A stretch of DNA of 64,000 nt from Solirubrobacteraceae bacterium (GTDB lineage: Bacteria > Actinomycetota > Thermoleophilia > Solirubrobacterales > Solirubrobacteraceae), in assembly GCA_025449845.1 (NCBI GenBank), contig JANWIP010000005.1, positions 1 to 64,000 of the forward strand, written 5' to 3'. Positions 16,736-24,405 of the stretch are shown here, piece after piece. Both the position numbers and the translations under genes were made by a program. Every line of letters starts with the position of its first letter. The first letter of the stretch is position 1. The notes under the pieces are model-generated. The model was not told where the DNA came from and made no database searches. It worked only from the letters and a program-made list of their open reading frames with translations.

Positions 16736-17016
16736 CGCGCGGGGATGGGGCTCTGTTTGCGGGCGTAGCGGCGCAGTGTCGGCATCTCCTCGATGGGCGC
16801 GTCGAGTGCGCCGGTGAAGCGCTTGAATGCCTCGCTGCTGAGGTTGATCCGTTGTGCTCGCTCGAGCACCTCCTCAGCGCGTTCGGTGGCGACAGAGAGC
16901 ACGAACCCGGTGAGCGTCTCGCCGTTGAGGTCGGCGGCGGCCCTGAGAACGCGCTCCTGGCGCTCGCTGACCCGCATATTGATGCGCCCTGAGCGTGATG
17001 CTTCGACTGATCCCAT
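16732..17016 (-). CDS. DUF1778 (TacA-like) ribbon-helix-helix antitoxin
   Basis: 94 residues from ATG 17016 (ATG 17025 is possible). Residues 12-45, RINMRVSERQERVLRAAADL followed by NGETLTGFVLSVA, form the DUF1778 ribbon-helix-helix; the C-terminal SSEAFKRFTGALDAP is the typical toxin-binding peptide. It neutralises the GNAT toxin and represses the operon. An inverted repeat at 17024-17048 covers its start region. Confidence 0.88.
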   Translation of the reverse strand: MGSVEASRSGRINMRVSERQERVLRAAADLNGETLTGFVLSVATERAEEVLERAQRINLSSEAFKRFTGALDAPIEEMPTLRRYARKQSPIPAR

Positions 17017-17023
17017 ATCGATC

Positions 17024-17048
17024 ATTGTACAGCTACAGTATGTACAAT
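17024..17048. promoter_or_regulatory. Inverted repeat at TacAT-type operon start (likely operator)
   Basis: ATTGTAC and GTACAAT form a perfect 7-bp inverted repeat with an 11-bp spacer, immediately upstream of, and partly overlapping, the antitoxin start. Position and symmetry fit an autoregulatory RHH operator; the binding claim is inference. Confidence 0.6.
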
Positions 17049-17068
17049 GCAAGCGCGCGGCTCTAGAC

Positions 17069-17091
17069 GGGGTCCAATTCGGGGTCCATTT
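17069..17091 (+). repeat. Subterminal repeat R4 (right end of element B)
   Basis: Two GGGGTCC cores with spacer AATTC, differing from R2 at only a few bases, followed by TGAGCGCAAC at 17092-17101 exactly as after R2. It begins 105 bp before attR, against 106 bp for R2 and the internal copy. Confidence 0.75.
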
Positions 17092-17173
17092 TGAGCGCAA
17101 CACGCCTCAACACGGCACCACTGAACCCGACTGACAGCGGTCAAACGCACCGAGCGGCCCCCGGTCGGGGTGC

Positions 17174-17213
17174 CTGGGGGCCGGGCGGTCGCAGGTTCAA
17201 ATCCTGTCTCCCC
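17174..17213 (+). repeat. attR: 40-bp direct repeat of tRNA-Pro 3' end
   Basis: Perfect copy of 8714-8753. No complete tRNA can fold here because the 5' half (acceptor and D arm) is absent, so this is the distal attachment site of the island and not a second tRNA-Pro gene. Confidence 0.92.
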
Positions 17214-17554
17214 ATGCGTTCAGGATCCGCGCATGCCCACGAAACCCACGGAAAATTCCCCGAAACGCTAGGCTGCTCATGGCCGGTATGCGTAGCATTT
17301 GTGGCTGCTCGTGGGACTTTGGACCGCAGGGGAACCGCAGAGCGCCTTGCGGTCCTTCGGAGGGGGATGCCCGTTATAGGGTTGGGTACCGCGAGCGGCA
17401 CCGTTACTCGTCGCCGTCTTGTTCGATCAGCGCTCGTGGTTGCACCTTGCAGTCTGCGTGCAAGATGTTGAGGTGACGTGAGGTGCAGGTCTACTCTGCC
17501 GCGACAGCCGAGAGACGCCGTAGCTGGGGCCTTCGTGTCGCTATCGTCGAGCGC
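17214..17554. other. Intergenic stretch right of the island
   Basis: About 340 bases between attR and the VOC gene with no convincing gene on either strand; the open frames here lack family similarity or a ribosome binding site. It should contain the promoter of the VOC gene. Nothing else seen. Confidence 0.5.
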
Positions 17555-17992
17555 ATGACGATCCAACGCATGGTGCACGTGGGCATCGTGGTCGACGACC
17601 TCGCGGCCGCGACGGCGTTCTTCGTTGAGCTCGGACTCAAGCTGCAGGGTGAGGGGCCGGTCGAGGGCGGTTGGGTGGACCGCGTGGTGGGGCTCGAGGG
17701 TGTCCGGGCGGAGATCGCGATGATGGAGACCCCGGACGGCCACGGACGGCTCGAGCTGACGAAGTTTCACGCCCCGTCGGGCGGGGGCGGCGACAGGCAC
17801 GCGCCGGCGAACACCCCGGGCATTCGCCATGTCGCATTCGCAGTCGACGATATCGACGCCGTCGTCGCTAGCTTGCGAGCCTGCGGCGCGGAGCTCGTGG
17901 GTGAGGTGGAGCGCTACGAGGACAGCTATCGGCTCTGCTACGTCCGCGGCCCGGAGGGGATCATCGTCGAGCTGGCAGAGCAGATCGGCTAA
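17555..17992 (+). CDS. VOC (glyoxalase/bleomycin-resistance fold) protein
   Basis: 145 residues from ATG 17555; ATG 17570 is an alternative. Two beta-alpha-beta-beta-beta modules are seen: RMVHVGIVVDDLAAATAFF with the first metal-ligand His, and IRHVAFAVDDIDAVVASLRA with the second, then YVRGPEGIIVELAEQI containing the last Glu ligand. This is a single-subunit VOC metalloprotein of the lactoylglutathione-lyase/dioxygenase type. The substrate is not predictable. Upstream frame to 17483 is not needed. Confidence 0.85.
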   Translation: MTIQRMVHVGIVVDDLAAATAFFVELGLKLQGEGPVEGGWVDRVVGLEGVRAEIAMMETPDGHGRLELTKFHAPSGGGGDRHAPANTPGIRHVAFAVDDIDAVVASLRACGAELVGEVERYEDSYRLCYVRGPEGIIVELAEQIG

Positions 17993-18093
17993 GGGCTCCG
18001 GCCGGTATCGTGCATCGGCGTGGCGCCCTCACGGCAGAAGCGTTGGTGAGGTCCATGAGATCTCCGTCACAGATTCATCTTGGAAGCTTGTCG

Positions 18094-19599
18094 CTATGCC
18101 GCAGTGGGTGGTCCGAACCAGGTAGTCAGGGCGTCACGCAATCCGTTATCCCGTGCCGTCTCCACCCAGGCGACATATCCGTCGGGCCGGATCAACACCG
18201 CAGTGGGAGCAGTGACCGCGCCAAGTACCGGAAGCTCCCACACCCCGTCATATTCAGCGTCGATCAGCTGGACGCGGTCGGCCCATGGAGTGATGTCAAA
18301 GCCGCCGGACTCTCCAAGGTTGAGCAGTACCGGCTTGGCGCCGTGCAGCAGCTCGAAGACCCGCAGCGGACCGTCGGCGGTCACAAGGTCCAGGTCGGGC
18401 ATGCGGCGCCCAAGCAGGGGGTGGCCCTCGCCGAGGTCGTAATGAATGTCCAGCCCGGAGATGATCCCCGCGAGGTGTTTGCGGGGCTCGTCCATGCTCG
18501 CCAGCTCCGACACGACATCGACCAGGGCCTTCATCCGCTCGTCCTGGCGCTGGAGCGCGGTCTGAGCCATCGTGTGCTGAAGCGCTCGGGCAGCGACCGG
18601 GTGGCGCTCGTCGTGATACGTATCCAGAAGGCTCTCCGGGGAGATCCCCTTGACCACCTGGGCCAGCTTCCATCCCAGATTCACCGCATCCTGCACACCG
18701 AGGCTGAGGCCCTGTCCGCCCGCTGGGTAATGCACGTGCGCTGAGTCGCCGGCGAGTAGGACTCGTCCCGCGCGGTAGGCCGCTGCCTGACGTGTCATAT
18801 CGGTGAACCTGGAGATCCACGTGGGACTGTGGACCCCGAAGTCGGTGCCATACACCGTGATCAGCGCCTCGCTGAGATCGCGCAGGGTTGGCTCGCTGCT
18901 AGGCCCGAGCTGCTGCTCGGTCACGACGACCCGCACCGGTCCCCCATCCATGTAGACCACCTCGCCGTCGCGGACCTCGTACTCCAACCTGCCGATGCCA
19001 TGTATGCCCTTGTCATCTCGGCGGATGCCCAGCTCCGGCTCCTCGGCCATCTCGACCTCGGCGATCAGGTTGCTCCTCGTAGGATCCCACCCGGGGAACT
19101 CGATGCCGGCTGCTTTACGGATCAGGCCGCGTCCTCCGTCGCAGCCGACGAGATACCGCGCCCGTAGCGACTGGCCGTCGGCCAGCTCGACGTCGACGCC
19201 GGTGTCGTCCTGCGCGAAGCCCGTCACCTCACATCCGTAATAGAGCCGCACCGGCAGCTCGGCGATCCAGGCGGCCATGATCCGCTCGATCTGGTTCTGC
19301 CAGATTCCGAGCGAATACGGATGACGGGTCGGGAAGTCGCTCATGTCCAACACGGTCGTGGCCAACATCGCGGCCTGAGCCACCTGACCCTCCGCGAGGA
19401 ACCGATCAGCGACCCCACGCTGATCCAGCACCTCGATCGTGCGCGAGTGAAAGCCGCCGGCGCGTGAGCCGACGAGCACGTGATCGAGACGCCGCTCGAC
19501 AACCGCCACATCGACCCCTGCCAACGCCAACTCAGCCGCCAGCATCATCCCCGCCGGACCGCCTCCAGCGATCACCACCGCATGCTCGCTCATAGCCAC
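18094..19599 (-). CDS. FAD-dependent aromatic monooxygenase (group A, Rox/PgaE-like)
   Basis: 501 residues. FAD-binding glycine motif IAGGGPAGMMLAAELA at the N-terminus, the DG-type motif YLVGCDGGRGLIRK in the middle, and RVLLAGDSAHVHYPAGGQGL, the second FAD motif. A thioredoxin-like C-terminal domain of about 120 residues follows, as in rifampicin monooxygenase and polyketide hydroxylases such as PgaE. It uses NAD(P)H and O2 to hydroxylate an aromatic substrate, possibly an antibiotic. ATG at 19599 or 19593. Oriented opposite to the VOC gene, which often neighbours such enzymes. Confidence 0.85.
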   Translation of the reverse strand: MAMSEHAVVIAGGGPAGMMLAAELALAGVDVAVVERRLDHVLVGSRAGGFHSRTIEVLDQRGVADRFLAEGQVAQAAMLATTVLDMSDFPTRHPYSLGIWQNQIERIMAAWIAELPVRLYYGCEVTGFAQDDTGVDVELADGQSLRARYLVGCDGGRGLIRKAAGIEFPGWDPTRSNLIAEVEMAEEPELGIRRDDKGIHGIGRLEYEVRDGEVVYMDGGPVRVVVTEQQLGPSSEPTLRDLSEALITVYGTDFGVHSPTWISRFTDMTRQAAAYRAGRVLLAGDSAHVHYPAGGQGLSLGVQDAVNLGWKLAQVVKGISPESLLDTYHDERHPVAARALQHTMAQTALQRQDERMKALVDVVSELASMDEPRKHLAGIISGLDIHYDLGEGHPLLGRRMPDLDLVTADGPLRVFELLHGAKPVLLNLGESGGFDITPWADRVQLIDAEYDGVWELPVLGAVTAPTAVLIRPDGYVAWVETARDNGLRDALTTWFGPPTAA

Positions 19600-19931
19600 A
19601 CTCCCGTCGGATACAGCGACAACAACACACGCATTTAGCGACTTCCCCTCCGTAGCGTTCTGGTCTCGGCTGGCAGTTATAGAGCACGACGCGGGGCTTC
19701 ATGAAGGCCCCCGGTGCGGTATAAATTGGAAGTGGAGAGAAGCGGGTAACCGCCTTTTCACCGTCTTGAGCTGCAGGCGGACGACCTCTTCCGCGTCCAC
19801 TCCACTTCAGAGACGGCATCGCCTGATTGCATAGCCGGGCCGGCGGCTGCCGGTATCCCAGACTGCGGCACCCCCGCTCGCGCTATCGCGTGGACGATCC
19901 ATGGTCCCGGTTGTTCGTGCCGTGGGGTGGG
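19600..19931. other. Intergenic stretch upstream of the monooxygenase
   Basis: About 330 bases without a supported gene. It includes an AT-richer tract (GGTATAAATTGG near 19718) that could carry promoters. No repeat or RNA gene recognised. Confidence 0.4.
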
Positions 19932-20528
19932 TTATTTATCGTCCTCCCGTTCGTGCCAGCGCCGTTCCATCGACTGGAGCATCTGTGGGTAGACGACCAA
20001 GTGCCGGAAGGGCTTGATCGCGGCCATGTAGGCGTTACCCAAAAGGCCGTTCGGCCTCACGTAGACCGCCATCTGACCCCGGTAGCCGCCGCTCGCCTCG
20101 GCGACCCAGCCGAGGTGGAGGACGCCGTGCATCGTTTGGTTTGCGATCTCGGCGGCGAACTCGTCGTCTGTCAGGTAGAGCGAGGTGAATGGGAGCCTCT
20201 CGAATTTCGGCCCGGCCGTGGCGCGCAGGTCATCGGGCAACCGCTCGCGAAGCGTGCTCACCCTCGACTCGAGTCCCGAGCCCGGGTCGTCCAGGCCAAA
20301 CAGGTCGCCGAGCTTCCAGCGCAGCGACCACAGCGCTCGCGCAGCGCGGGACGGGGTCTTTCCTGGATCGGCTGAGGCGAACCCCTCGACGAGGATCGGG
20401 AACTCGTCGGCTCGACCGAGCGTCGGCAACGCCCAGACATCCTCAAGCCGAAAGTCGGGGACGATCTCCTGGATCCGCCAGGCGCGGGAGGTGTGCGCGG
20501 TGTTCGGGAGCCTCATCGTGGCGATCAC
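19932..20528 (-). CDS. DUF2867-domain protein
   Basis: 198 residues from GTG 20528, which overlaps the upstream stop (GTGA). C-terminal features (PNGLLGNAYMAAIKPFRHLVVYPQM, then a basic W-containing end) match DUF2867, a family of SRPBCC-like proteins also found fused to NAD-binding epimerases. An ATG at 20516 is an alternative start. Function unknown; co-transcribed with the gene at 20525-21052 under the probable control of the divergent TetR regulator. Confidence 0.75.
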   Translation of the reverse strand: MIATMRLPNTAHTSRAWRIQEIVPDFRLEDVWALPTLGRADEFPILVEGFASADPGKTPSRAARALWSLRWKLGDLFGLDDPGSGLESRVSTLRERLPDDLRATAGPKFERLPFTSLYLTDDEFAAEIANQTMHGVLHLGWVAEASGGYRGQMAVYVRPNGLLGNAYMAAIKPFRHLVVYPQMLQSMERRWHEREDDK

Positions 20529-21052
20529 CGGCTGGCGGGCTGTGAGCGGTGGTCCGCCGCAAGCCTGAGCAGGTAGGGGGCGCCGCCCCGGTGAATATTG
20601 CCGAGCACCGCCCACACCACCGATGCGCTCCGGCGCTGGTAATAGAGGAACGTGCTCATCACCAATTGCTCCTGCGCTGTCCGCCACACCATGTGACCGG
20701 TCAGTAGCGTCGATCGCGCTTCGAGATGGAGGAGCTCGCGGTGGCTGCTCACGATCCGCCAGCCAAAGACGTGCTCGGGAGATGACCAAGGACCGAGGGG
20801 AAAGCCGAGCACCCAGCGGTGCAATAACAGCACCGATCGGCGAGCTGCCAACGGGAGTCGCTCGAAGCCATCGCGCGCGTATCGCTCAGCTGAGCGGGCG
20901 TCTGATTTGTTCTTCTCGATCGCAAAGGAGTCCGCGTAGTCGGGCAAGGCACCGGGGGATGGGGGATTCTCAGCCACCGCGACACGATGGGCTCGGTTGC
21001 TTGTGCTCGATTGCTTAGAGCCGACCATCCACGCGTTTCTCCAGGTACTCAT
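20525..21052 (-). CDS. Conserved protein, possible DUF2867 relative
   Basis: 175 residues. The central part (VFGWRIVSSHRELLHLEARS, then LLTGHMVWRTAQEQLVMSTF) has the alternating strands of an SRPBCC-like fold, but I do not recognise a defined family. It starts at ATG 21052, only four bases from a 40-bp palindrome, and overlaps the DUF2867 gene at its end. The two genes and the divergent TetR repressor form a typical local regulatory unit. Confidence 0.6.
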   Translation of the reverse strand: MSTWRNAWMVGSKQSSTSNRAHRVAVAENPPSPGALPDYADSFAIEKNKSDARSAERYARDGFERLPLAARRSVLLLHRWVLGFPLGPWSSPEHVFGWRIVSSHRELLHLEARSTLLTGHMVWRTAQEQLVMSTFLYYQRRSASVVWAVLGNIHRGGAPYLLRLAADHRSQPASR

Positions 21053-21055
21053 TCC

Positions 21056-21095
21056 CTATCCTCCATCCATACGGTGGCGTATAGATGGAGGATAG
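21056..21095. promoter_or_regulatory. 40-bp palindrome between TetR gene and its divergent operon
   Basis: Arms CTATCCTCCATC (21056-21067) and GATGGAGGATAG (21084-21095) are perfect inverted repeats, extended inside by ATAC/GTAT around a GGTGGC centre. It lies 4 bp from the start codon of the minus-strand operon, overlapping its ribosome binding site, and 52 bp before the tetR ATG. Almost certainly the operator of the adjacent TetR-family protein. Confidence 0.8.
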
Positions 21096-21146
21096 ACTCT
21101 CTCTCCAGCGATGTCAATTTTCCAGCGGATGCGATAGAGATAGGCG

Positions 21147-21701
21147 ATGGCCCCTCCGACCCGCACACCTCGCGGCAAGTGGATCGAAGAGGGGTTGAGT
21201 GCTCTTGCTGCCGGTGGCTCGGACGCCGTCCGGATCGAGTCCCTGGCCCAAGCATTGGGCGTCAGCAAGGGAGGGTTCTACTGGCACTTCGACGATCGGC
21301 AGTCACTGCTTGAGGAGATGCTGGATGCATGGGAGCGCACTTGGGTCGACGAGGTGATCGAGGCCGTCGAGGCCGAGGGGGGGGACGCAAGGTCGAGATT
21401 GAGGCGGCTGTTCGCGCTGGCCTCCGCCTCAGGCGGCGAGCTGCTGAAGATCGAGCTGGCGATCCGCAACTGGGCCCGGCGCGAGAAGGCGGTTGCCGAG
21501 CGATTGCGGCAGGTCGACAACAGGCGAATGGACTACATGCGCTCCCTGTTCGGACCCATCTGTGAGGACGACGACGATGTCGAGGCGCGCTGCCTGCTTG
21601 CCTTCTCGCTGTTCATCGGCGGCCACTTCGTCAGCGCCGACCACGGCGGGCGCAGCCGGGCGGAGGTGCTGGAGCTGGCTCTGGAATGGCTCACGCGATA
21701 G
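21147..21701 (+). CDS. TetR-family transcriptional regulator
   Basis: 184 residues. The N-terminal helix-turn-helix is clear: VRIESLAQALGVSKGGFYWHFDDRQSLLEEML, with the hallmark GxxYxHF core, about residues 28-60. The C-terminal ligand domain is all helical and unassigned. ATG 21147. The divergent 40-bp palindrome is the likely binding site, so it should repress the operon at 19932-21052 and perhaps itself. Confidence 0.9.
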   Translation: MAPPTRTPRGKWIEEGLSALAAGGSDAVRIESLAQALGVSKGGFYWHFDDRQSLLEEMLDAWERTWVDEVIEAVEAEGGDARSRLRRLFALASASGGELLKIELAIRNWARREKAVAERLRQVDNRRMDYMRSLFGPICEDDDDVEARCLLAFSLFIGGHFVSADHGGRSRAEVLELALEWLTR

Positions 21702-21778
21702 GGCCTTCACTAACGAGACGCTCTATCGCGGGACCTGGAGTGGGGGCCTGCGCGTTGCGATCGGCGGCGCGAGCATCG

Positions 21779-22945
21779 TCATGCGCGTCCAGCCTTGACG
21801 TGGTCCGGTGGCGTGGCCGCCAAACCGTATGTCGTCCCAGCCGCCGAACTCGAGCAGCGTGTCACGCCGCCACACGCCGCCGAAGATACCGGTATCCAGC
21901 TCGAACTCGAAGCGGTCCTCGCCGTTGCGGTACCACGTGCCGCGCGCTGCCCCGAGCGCGACGTTGAGACCGCTCGCCACGTGCACCTTCGGGTTGTGGT
22001 GAATCTCGATCCGGGGTCCTCTGCCGCGGCGCGGCGAATGATCTCGTGCGTGCGGTCCGTCGAACCGCCATCCGCGAGCACGAACTGCATGTGACGGGCC
22101 GGCGAGGCGCCCATCGCTTGCATCGCCGCGCCGCTGTGCGGAATCGTGAGCATGGGCACTCTGGCGGGCGCCGCGGCCACGCCGATTGCGACCACGACGA
22201 GTAGCGACGCGACGCCGATGGTGGCCGGGGCGCGCCACGGCAGCAGCCTCTCGGCCGTGATGAGTATGGAGATCAGCGCCATCCAGGCGATGCTCATGGC
22301 GCCCAGCGCGAACAGTGCGGCCATCAACGCCCAGCAGCAGCCTAGGCACCAGGCGCCGTGCTCCATCCCGATGCGCAGCGCCCCGTCGTGACCGTCGCGC
22401 CAGCCTTCCAGGAGGAACGCGTGCCGGCTTCGGCATCTGCTCAGGCACGTGTTCTTGGACGGCGTGAGCTGATAGAGCGCGGCTGCTACGAGCACGCCCG
22501 CGGCGATGAAGCGCCCGGCTCGATCCCACGCGAAGAGCCCACCGTCGAGGTGGCGGCCTGCCTCGAGCAGCGCATAGCCGAGGAGTCCCGCGACGGCCCA
22601 AACGGCGAGATAGCCAGCGAGGAACAGCCCTGTATCGCCGGGGTTCGTGCTTGCATCGTGACCACGTCGTTCATGCCGCGCGGCGCGATATGCCAGAACC
22701 ATCGGCATGACCGCTGGGAGCATCATCGCGGCCATCATTACGATCCAGGTGCTGAGAAAGAAGCCGAGGGCACCCGGATTTGTTCCCGGTCCAGCGTCCA
22801 TGCCGGCCATCCTCAGATTGGTCGCGGCCCACGCTGCGGCGGTGAGTGCGAGCAACGCTCCAGCGAGCGCCGTTTGCCTGCCGAGACGCCCGAGTGTCGT
22901 CGCCGAGGGCGCAGCTAGAGGTTGCCGTTCCACGCCCTCAGCCAT
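21779..22945 (-). CDS. DUF2182 membrane protein with aberrant C-terminus
   Basis: 388 residues. The first ~278 are a complete DUF2182 (predicted metal-binding) integral membrane protein: GFFLSTWIVMMAAMMLPAVMPM, the Cys/His-rich YQLTPSKNTCLSRCRSRHAF, and GAWCLGCCWALMAALF. The usual C-terminus (AAMQAMG) is followed without a stop by residues from a glycosyltransferase remnant, at first in frame (FVLADGGSTDRTHEIIRRAA) and then frame-shifted into meaningless Arg/Ser-rich sequence. The extra ~110 residues are probably not functional. ATG 22945 overlaps the DUF899 stop by 8 bases. DUF2182 is often associated with copper or other metal-related operons, but its activity is unknown. Confidence 0.75.
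   Translation of the reverse strand: MAEGVERQPLAAPSATTLGRLGRQTALAGALLALTAAAWAATNLRMAGMDAGPGTNPGALGFFLSTWIVMMAAMMLPAVMPMVLAYRAARHERRGHDASTNPGDTGLFLAGYLAVWAVAGLLGYALLEAGRHLDGGLFAWDRAGRFIAAGVLVAAALYQLTPSKNTCLSRCRSRHAFLLEGWRDGHDGALRIGMEHGAWCLGCCWALMAALFALGAMSIAWMALISILITAERLLPWRAPATIGVASLLVVVAIGVAAAPARVPMLTIPHSGAAMQAMGASPARHMQFVLADGGSTDRTHEIIRRAAAEDPGSRFTTTRRCTWRAVSTSRSGQRAARGTATARTASSSSWIPVSSAACGGVTRCSSSAAGTTYGLAATPPDHVKAGRA
21790..22110 (-). pseudogene. Family 2 glycosyltransferase remnant, deleted and frameshifted
   Basis: In one frame FVLADGGSTDRTHEI (nucleotide-binding DGGSTD motif of GT2 enzymes); after a one-base shift near 22010-22020 the other frame continues IEIHHNPKVHVASGLNVAL, then jumps to LDTGIFGGVWRRDTLLEFGG. 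So parts of an ExoA-like GT2 of about 330 residues remain, with at least one internal deletion and one frameshift. It is fused to the end of the DUF2182 gene. Confidence 0.7.
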
Positions 22946-23678
22946 ATCGCAGCTGGGGAAAGGCCCGCTCCGTTCCGCGCCCTTGCGGGGTCAGGTCGAG
23001 CACGTTCCAGATCGGCCAGATGGAGTCGACGTGCCGAGGGTCCTCGCCTTCGTCGCGTGGCGCGAACATGAGCTCGGTGGCCCATGCGTGACGAAGCTCC
23101 TCGCCGTCGCGTACGAACACGTTCAGAATGGGGATCTGGGCGCCTTCGGCGTTTTCGGCTTGGTAGTCGTGGTTGTAGGCGTTGTTCTGCGAGGAAAGGA
23201 GGCGCAGGTTTCGCCACCCACGCTCGCGGGAGAAGGTGCGGATTCGCTGCGGATCTGACTTCGCGACCACGACAAGGTTGAGCCGTTGGTCGAGATGCGC
23301 AGCGGCGCCGTCGAGCGAGTCGAGAATCGACGTGCAGGAGGCACACGGAGTTTCTGCGAGCGGCAGCTTGCCCGTCTCGCCAGCCGGCCCCGGCCGGGTG
23401 TCGGCCTCCCAGCGCGGGAACATGAAGCTGTAGACGACGAGCGTATCCTTGCCCTCCTGGAAGAGCTCGGAGAACCTCACCGCGCCACCGCCCTCGGCGA
23501 CCTCCTCGAAGCAGTAGTCCTCCGGCACGGCGCCACCCACGGGCAGGGCGCGCCGCTTGGCTGCCACCGCCTCGGTGCGCCGGCGCAGGTCGATCTCGGC
23601 CTCGAGTAGCTCGTCGCGCGCCCGTCGGTATTCGTCGTTCTCGCCCGGAAACCGGACGGTGTGTAGCGGCTCAGTCAT
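22938..23678 (-). CDS. DUF899 thioredoxin-fold protein
   Basis: 246 residues from ATG 23678, which has AAAGGAGG in the correct place; the frame upstream (to 23777) is not used. DUF899 features: WEADTRPGPAGE, LPLAETPCASCTSILDSLDG with a CxxC, RNLRLLSSQNNAYNHDYQAE and IPILNVFVRDGEELRHAWATE. A predicted thioredoxin-like redox protein of unknown substrate. It forms a polycistron with the SRPBCC and ArsR genes upstream (overlaps at 23671-23678 and 24093-24096), a common actinobacterial grouping. Confidence 0.85.
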   Translation of the reverse strand: MTEPLHTVRFPGENDEYRRARDELLEAEIDLRRRTEAVAAKRRALPVGGAVPEDYCFEEVAEGGGAVRFSELFQEGKDTLVVYSFMFPRWEADTRPGPAGETGKLPLAETPCASCTSILDSLDGAAAHLDQRLNLVVVAKSDPQRIRTFSRERGWRNLRLLSSQNNAYNHDYQAENAEGAQIPILNVFVRDGEELRHAWATELMFAPRDEGEDPRHVDSIWPIWNVLDLTPQGRGTERAFPQLRYG

Positions 23679-24096
23679 TCCCGTTACCTCCTTTTGTGGT
23701 GAGCAGCTCGGCGAGTGCTCCGAGCTTGTCCGTCCATCCGCCGGTGGTACCCCTGGCAGTGCGCTCATCGGACTCACCGGTGTGCCGCAGCGTCAAGCGA
23801 GTTCCTCGCTCGTCGGCTTCCAGGTCGATGACGAGACGCGTCGTTGCGGGATCCTCGGCGCCGCGCCACGACCAGACCATGCGGTGGGGCGGCGAGAGCT
23901 CGAGCACCTCGCACTCGACCTGGCCACGGCAATCCGCACGCGGGGTCTCGCGAAGGGTGAAACGCGCCCCGACCTTAGCCTCATAGCCATCCGGCCTCAT
24001 CAGCCAGCGCTCGACCATGTTCGGGTCGGTCAGGGCGTGCCAGACATGATCGATCGGCACTGGGAACACATCCTCCATTGAGATATCCAGCCTCAT
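23671..24096 (-). CDS. SRPBCC (AHSA1-type) protein
   Basis: 141 residues of a START/Bet v1-like fold: VPIDHVWHALTDPNMVERWL near the N-terminus, HRMVWSWRGAEDPATTRLVI in the middle, and GWTDKLGALAELL at the end. Small hydrophobic-ligand-binding cavity proteins of this type usually sit beside an ArsR regulator, as here. ATG 24096 overlaps the ArsR stop, and its own stop overlaps the DUF899 start region. Ligand unknown. Confidence 0.85.
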   Translation of the reverse strand: MRLDISMEDVFPVPIDHVWHALTDPNMVERWLMRPDGYEAKVGARFTLRETPRADCRGQVECEVLELSPPHRMVWSWRGAEDPATTRLVIDLEADERGTRLTLRHTGESDERTARGTTGGWTDKLGALAELLTTKGGNGND

Positions 24097-24356
24097 GGCT
24101 GCTCGCCGAGAAGATCGCCCAGTGCGTCGAGCCGACCGCGCCAGAACTTGCGGTATCGACCCGACCAGTCGTAGACCTCTTGTAGTCCCGTTGGGCGAAG
24201 CTGATAGATACGACGCCGTCCGGAGGCCTCGCTGCTCACAAGCCCGGCTCGTCGCAGGATCGCCAGATGCTGAGAGGTCGCTGAGTAGGACATCCCCGAC
24301 GCGAGGACGAGCTCACCCACGGCGCGGGGCCCTGGCTCCATCAAGTCGATCAGCAC
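24093..24356 (-). CDS. ArsR-family regulator, start region truncated
   Basis: The winged helix is present: VGELVLASGMSYSATSQHLA and LRRAGLVSSEASGRRRIYQL. In-frame codons further upstream encode the family's normal first helix (DVFHAIADGNRRV), yet no ATG, GTG or TTG lies in front of them before a stop at about 24409. Translation could begin at GTG 24356, losing about 17 residues of the first helix. The lost start coincides with the junction to the CorA remnant at 24406. It may still be made from the shortened start, but normal function is doubtful. Confidence 0.65.
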   Translation of the reverse strand: MLIDLMEPGPRAVGELVLASGMSYSATSQHLAILRRAGLVSSEASGRRRIYQLRPTGLQEVYDWSGRYRKFWRGRLDALGDLLGEQP

Positions 24357-24405
24357 ACGGCGATTGCCGTCGGCGATCGCGTGAAAGACGTCTTCACCAG
24401 CCAGG

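Larger units (their letters stand above)
15101..17213. mobile_element. Integrative element B (tRNA-Pro island, right unit)
   Basis: A 2.1-kb unit between the degenerate attachment copy and attR. It repeats the end structure of element A: a variant 23-bp repeat near the left end (15186) and another near the right end (17069), the latter followed by the same TGAGCGCAAC. Cargo is an IS256-family transposase remnant and a TacAT-type toxin-antitoxin pair. No integrase. It may be an internally deleted relative of element A. Confidence 0.65.

Noticed and set aside
8756..17173. Integrase gene within the island
   Set aside because: Every plausible frame between the attachment sites was read; none shows the R-H-R-Y tyrosine recombinase motifs or a serine recombinase domain.
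17174..17213. Possible third tRNA-Pro gene
   Set aside because: It is a perfect copy of the 3' half only; the 5' sequence cannot pair with it, so it is an attachment site.
17141..17830. Minus-strand frame across attR and the VOC gene
   Set aside because: It is antisense to the VOC gene and has low-complexity Arg/Ala composition.
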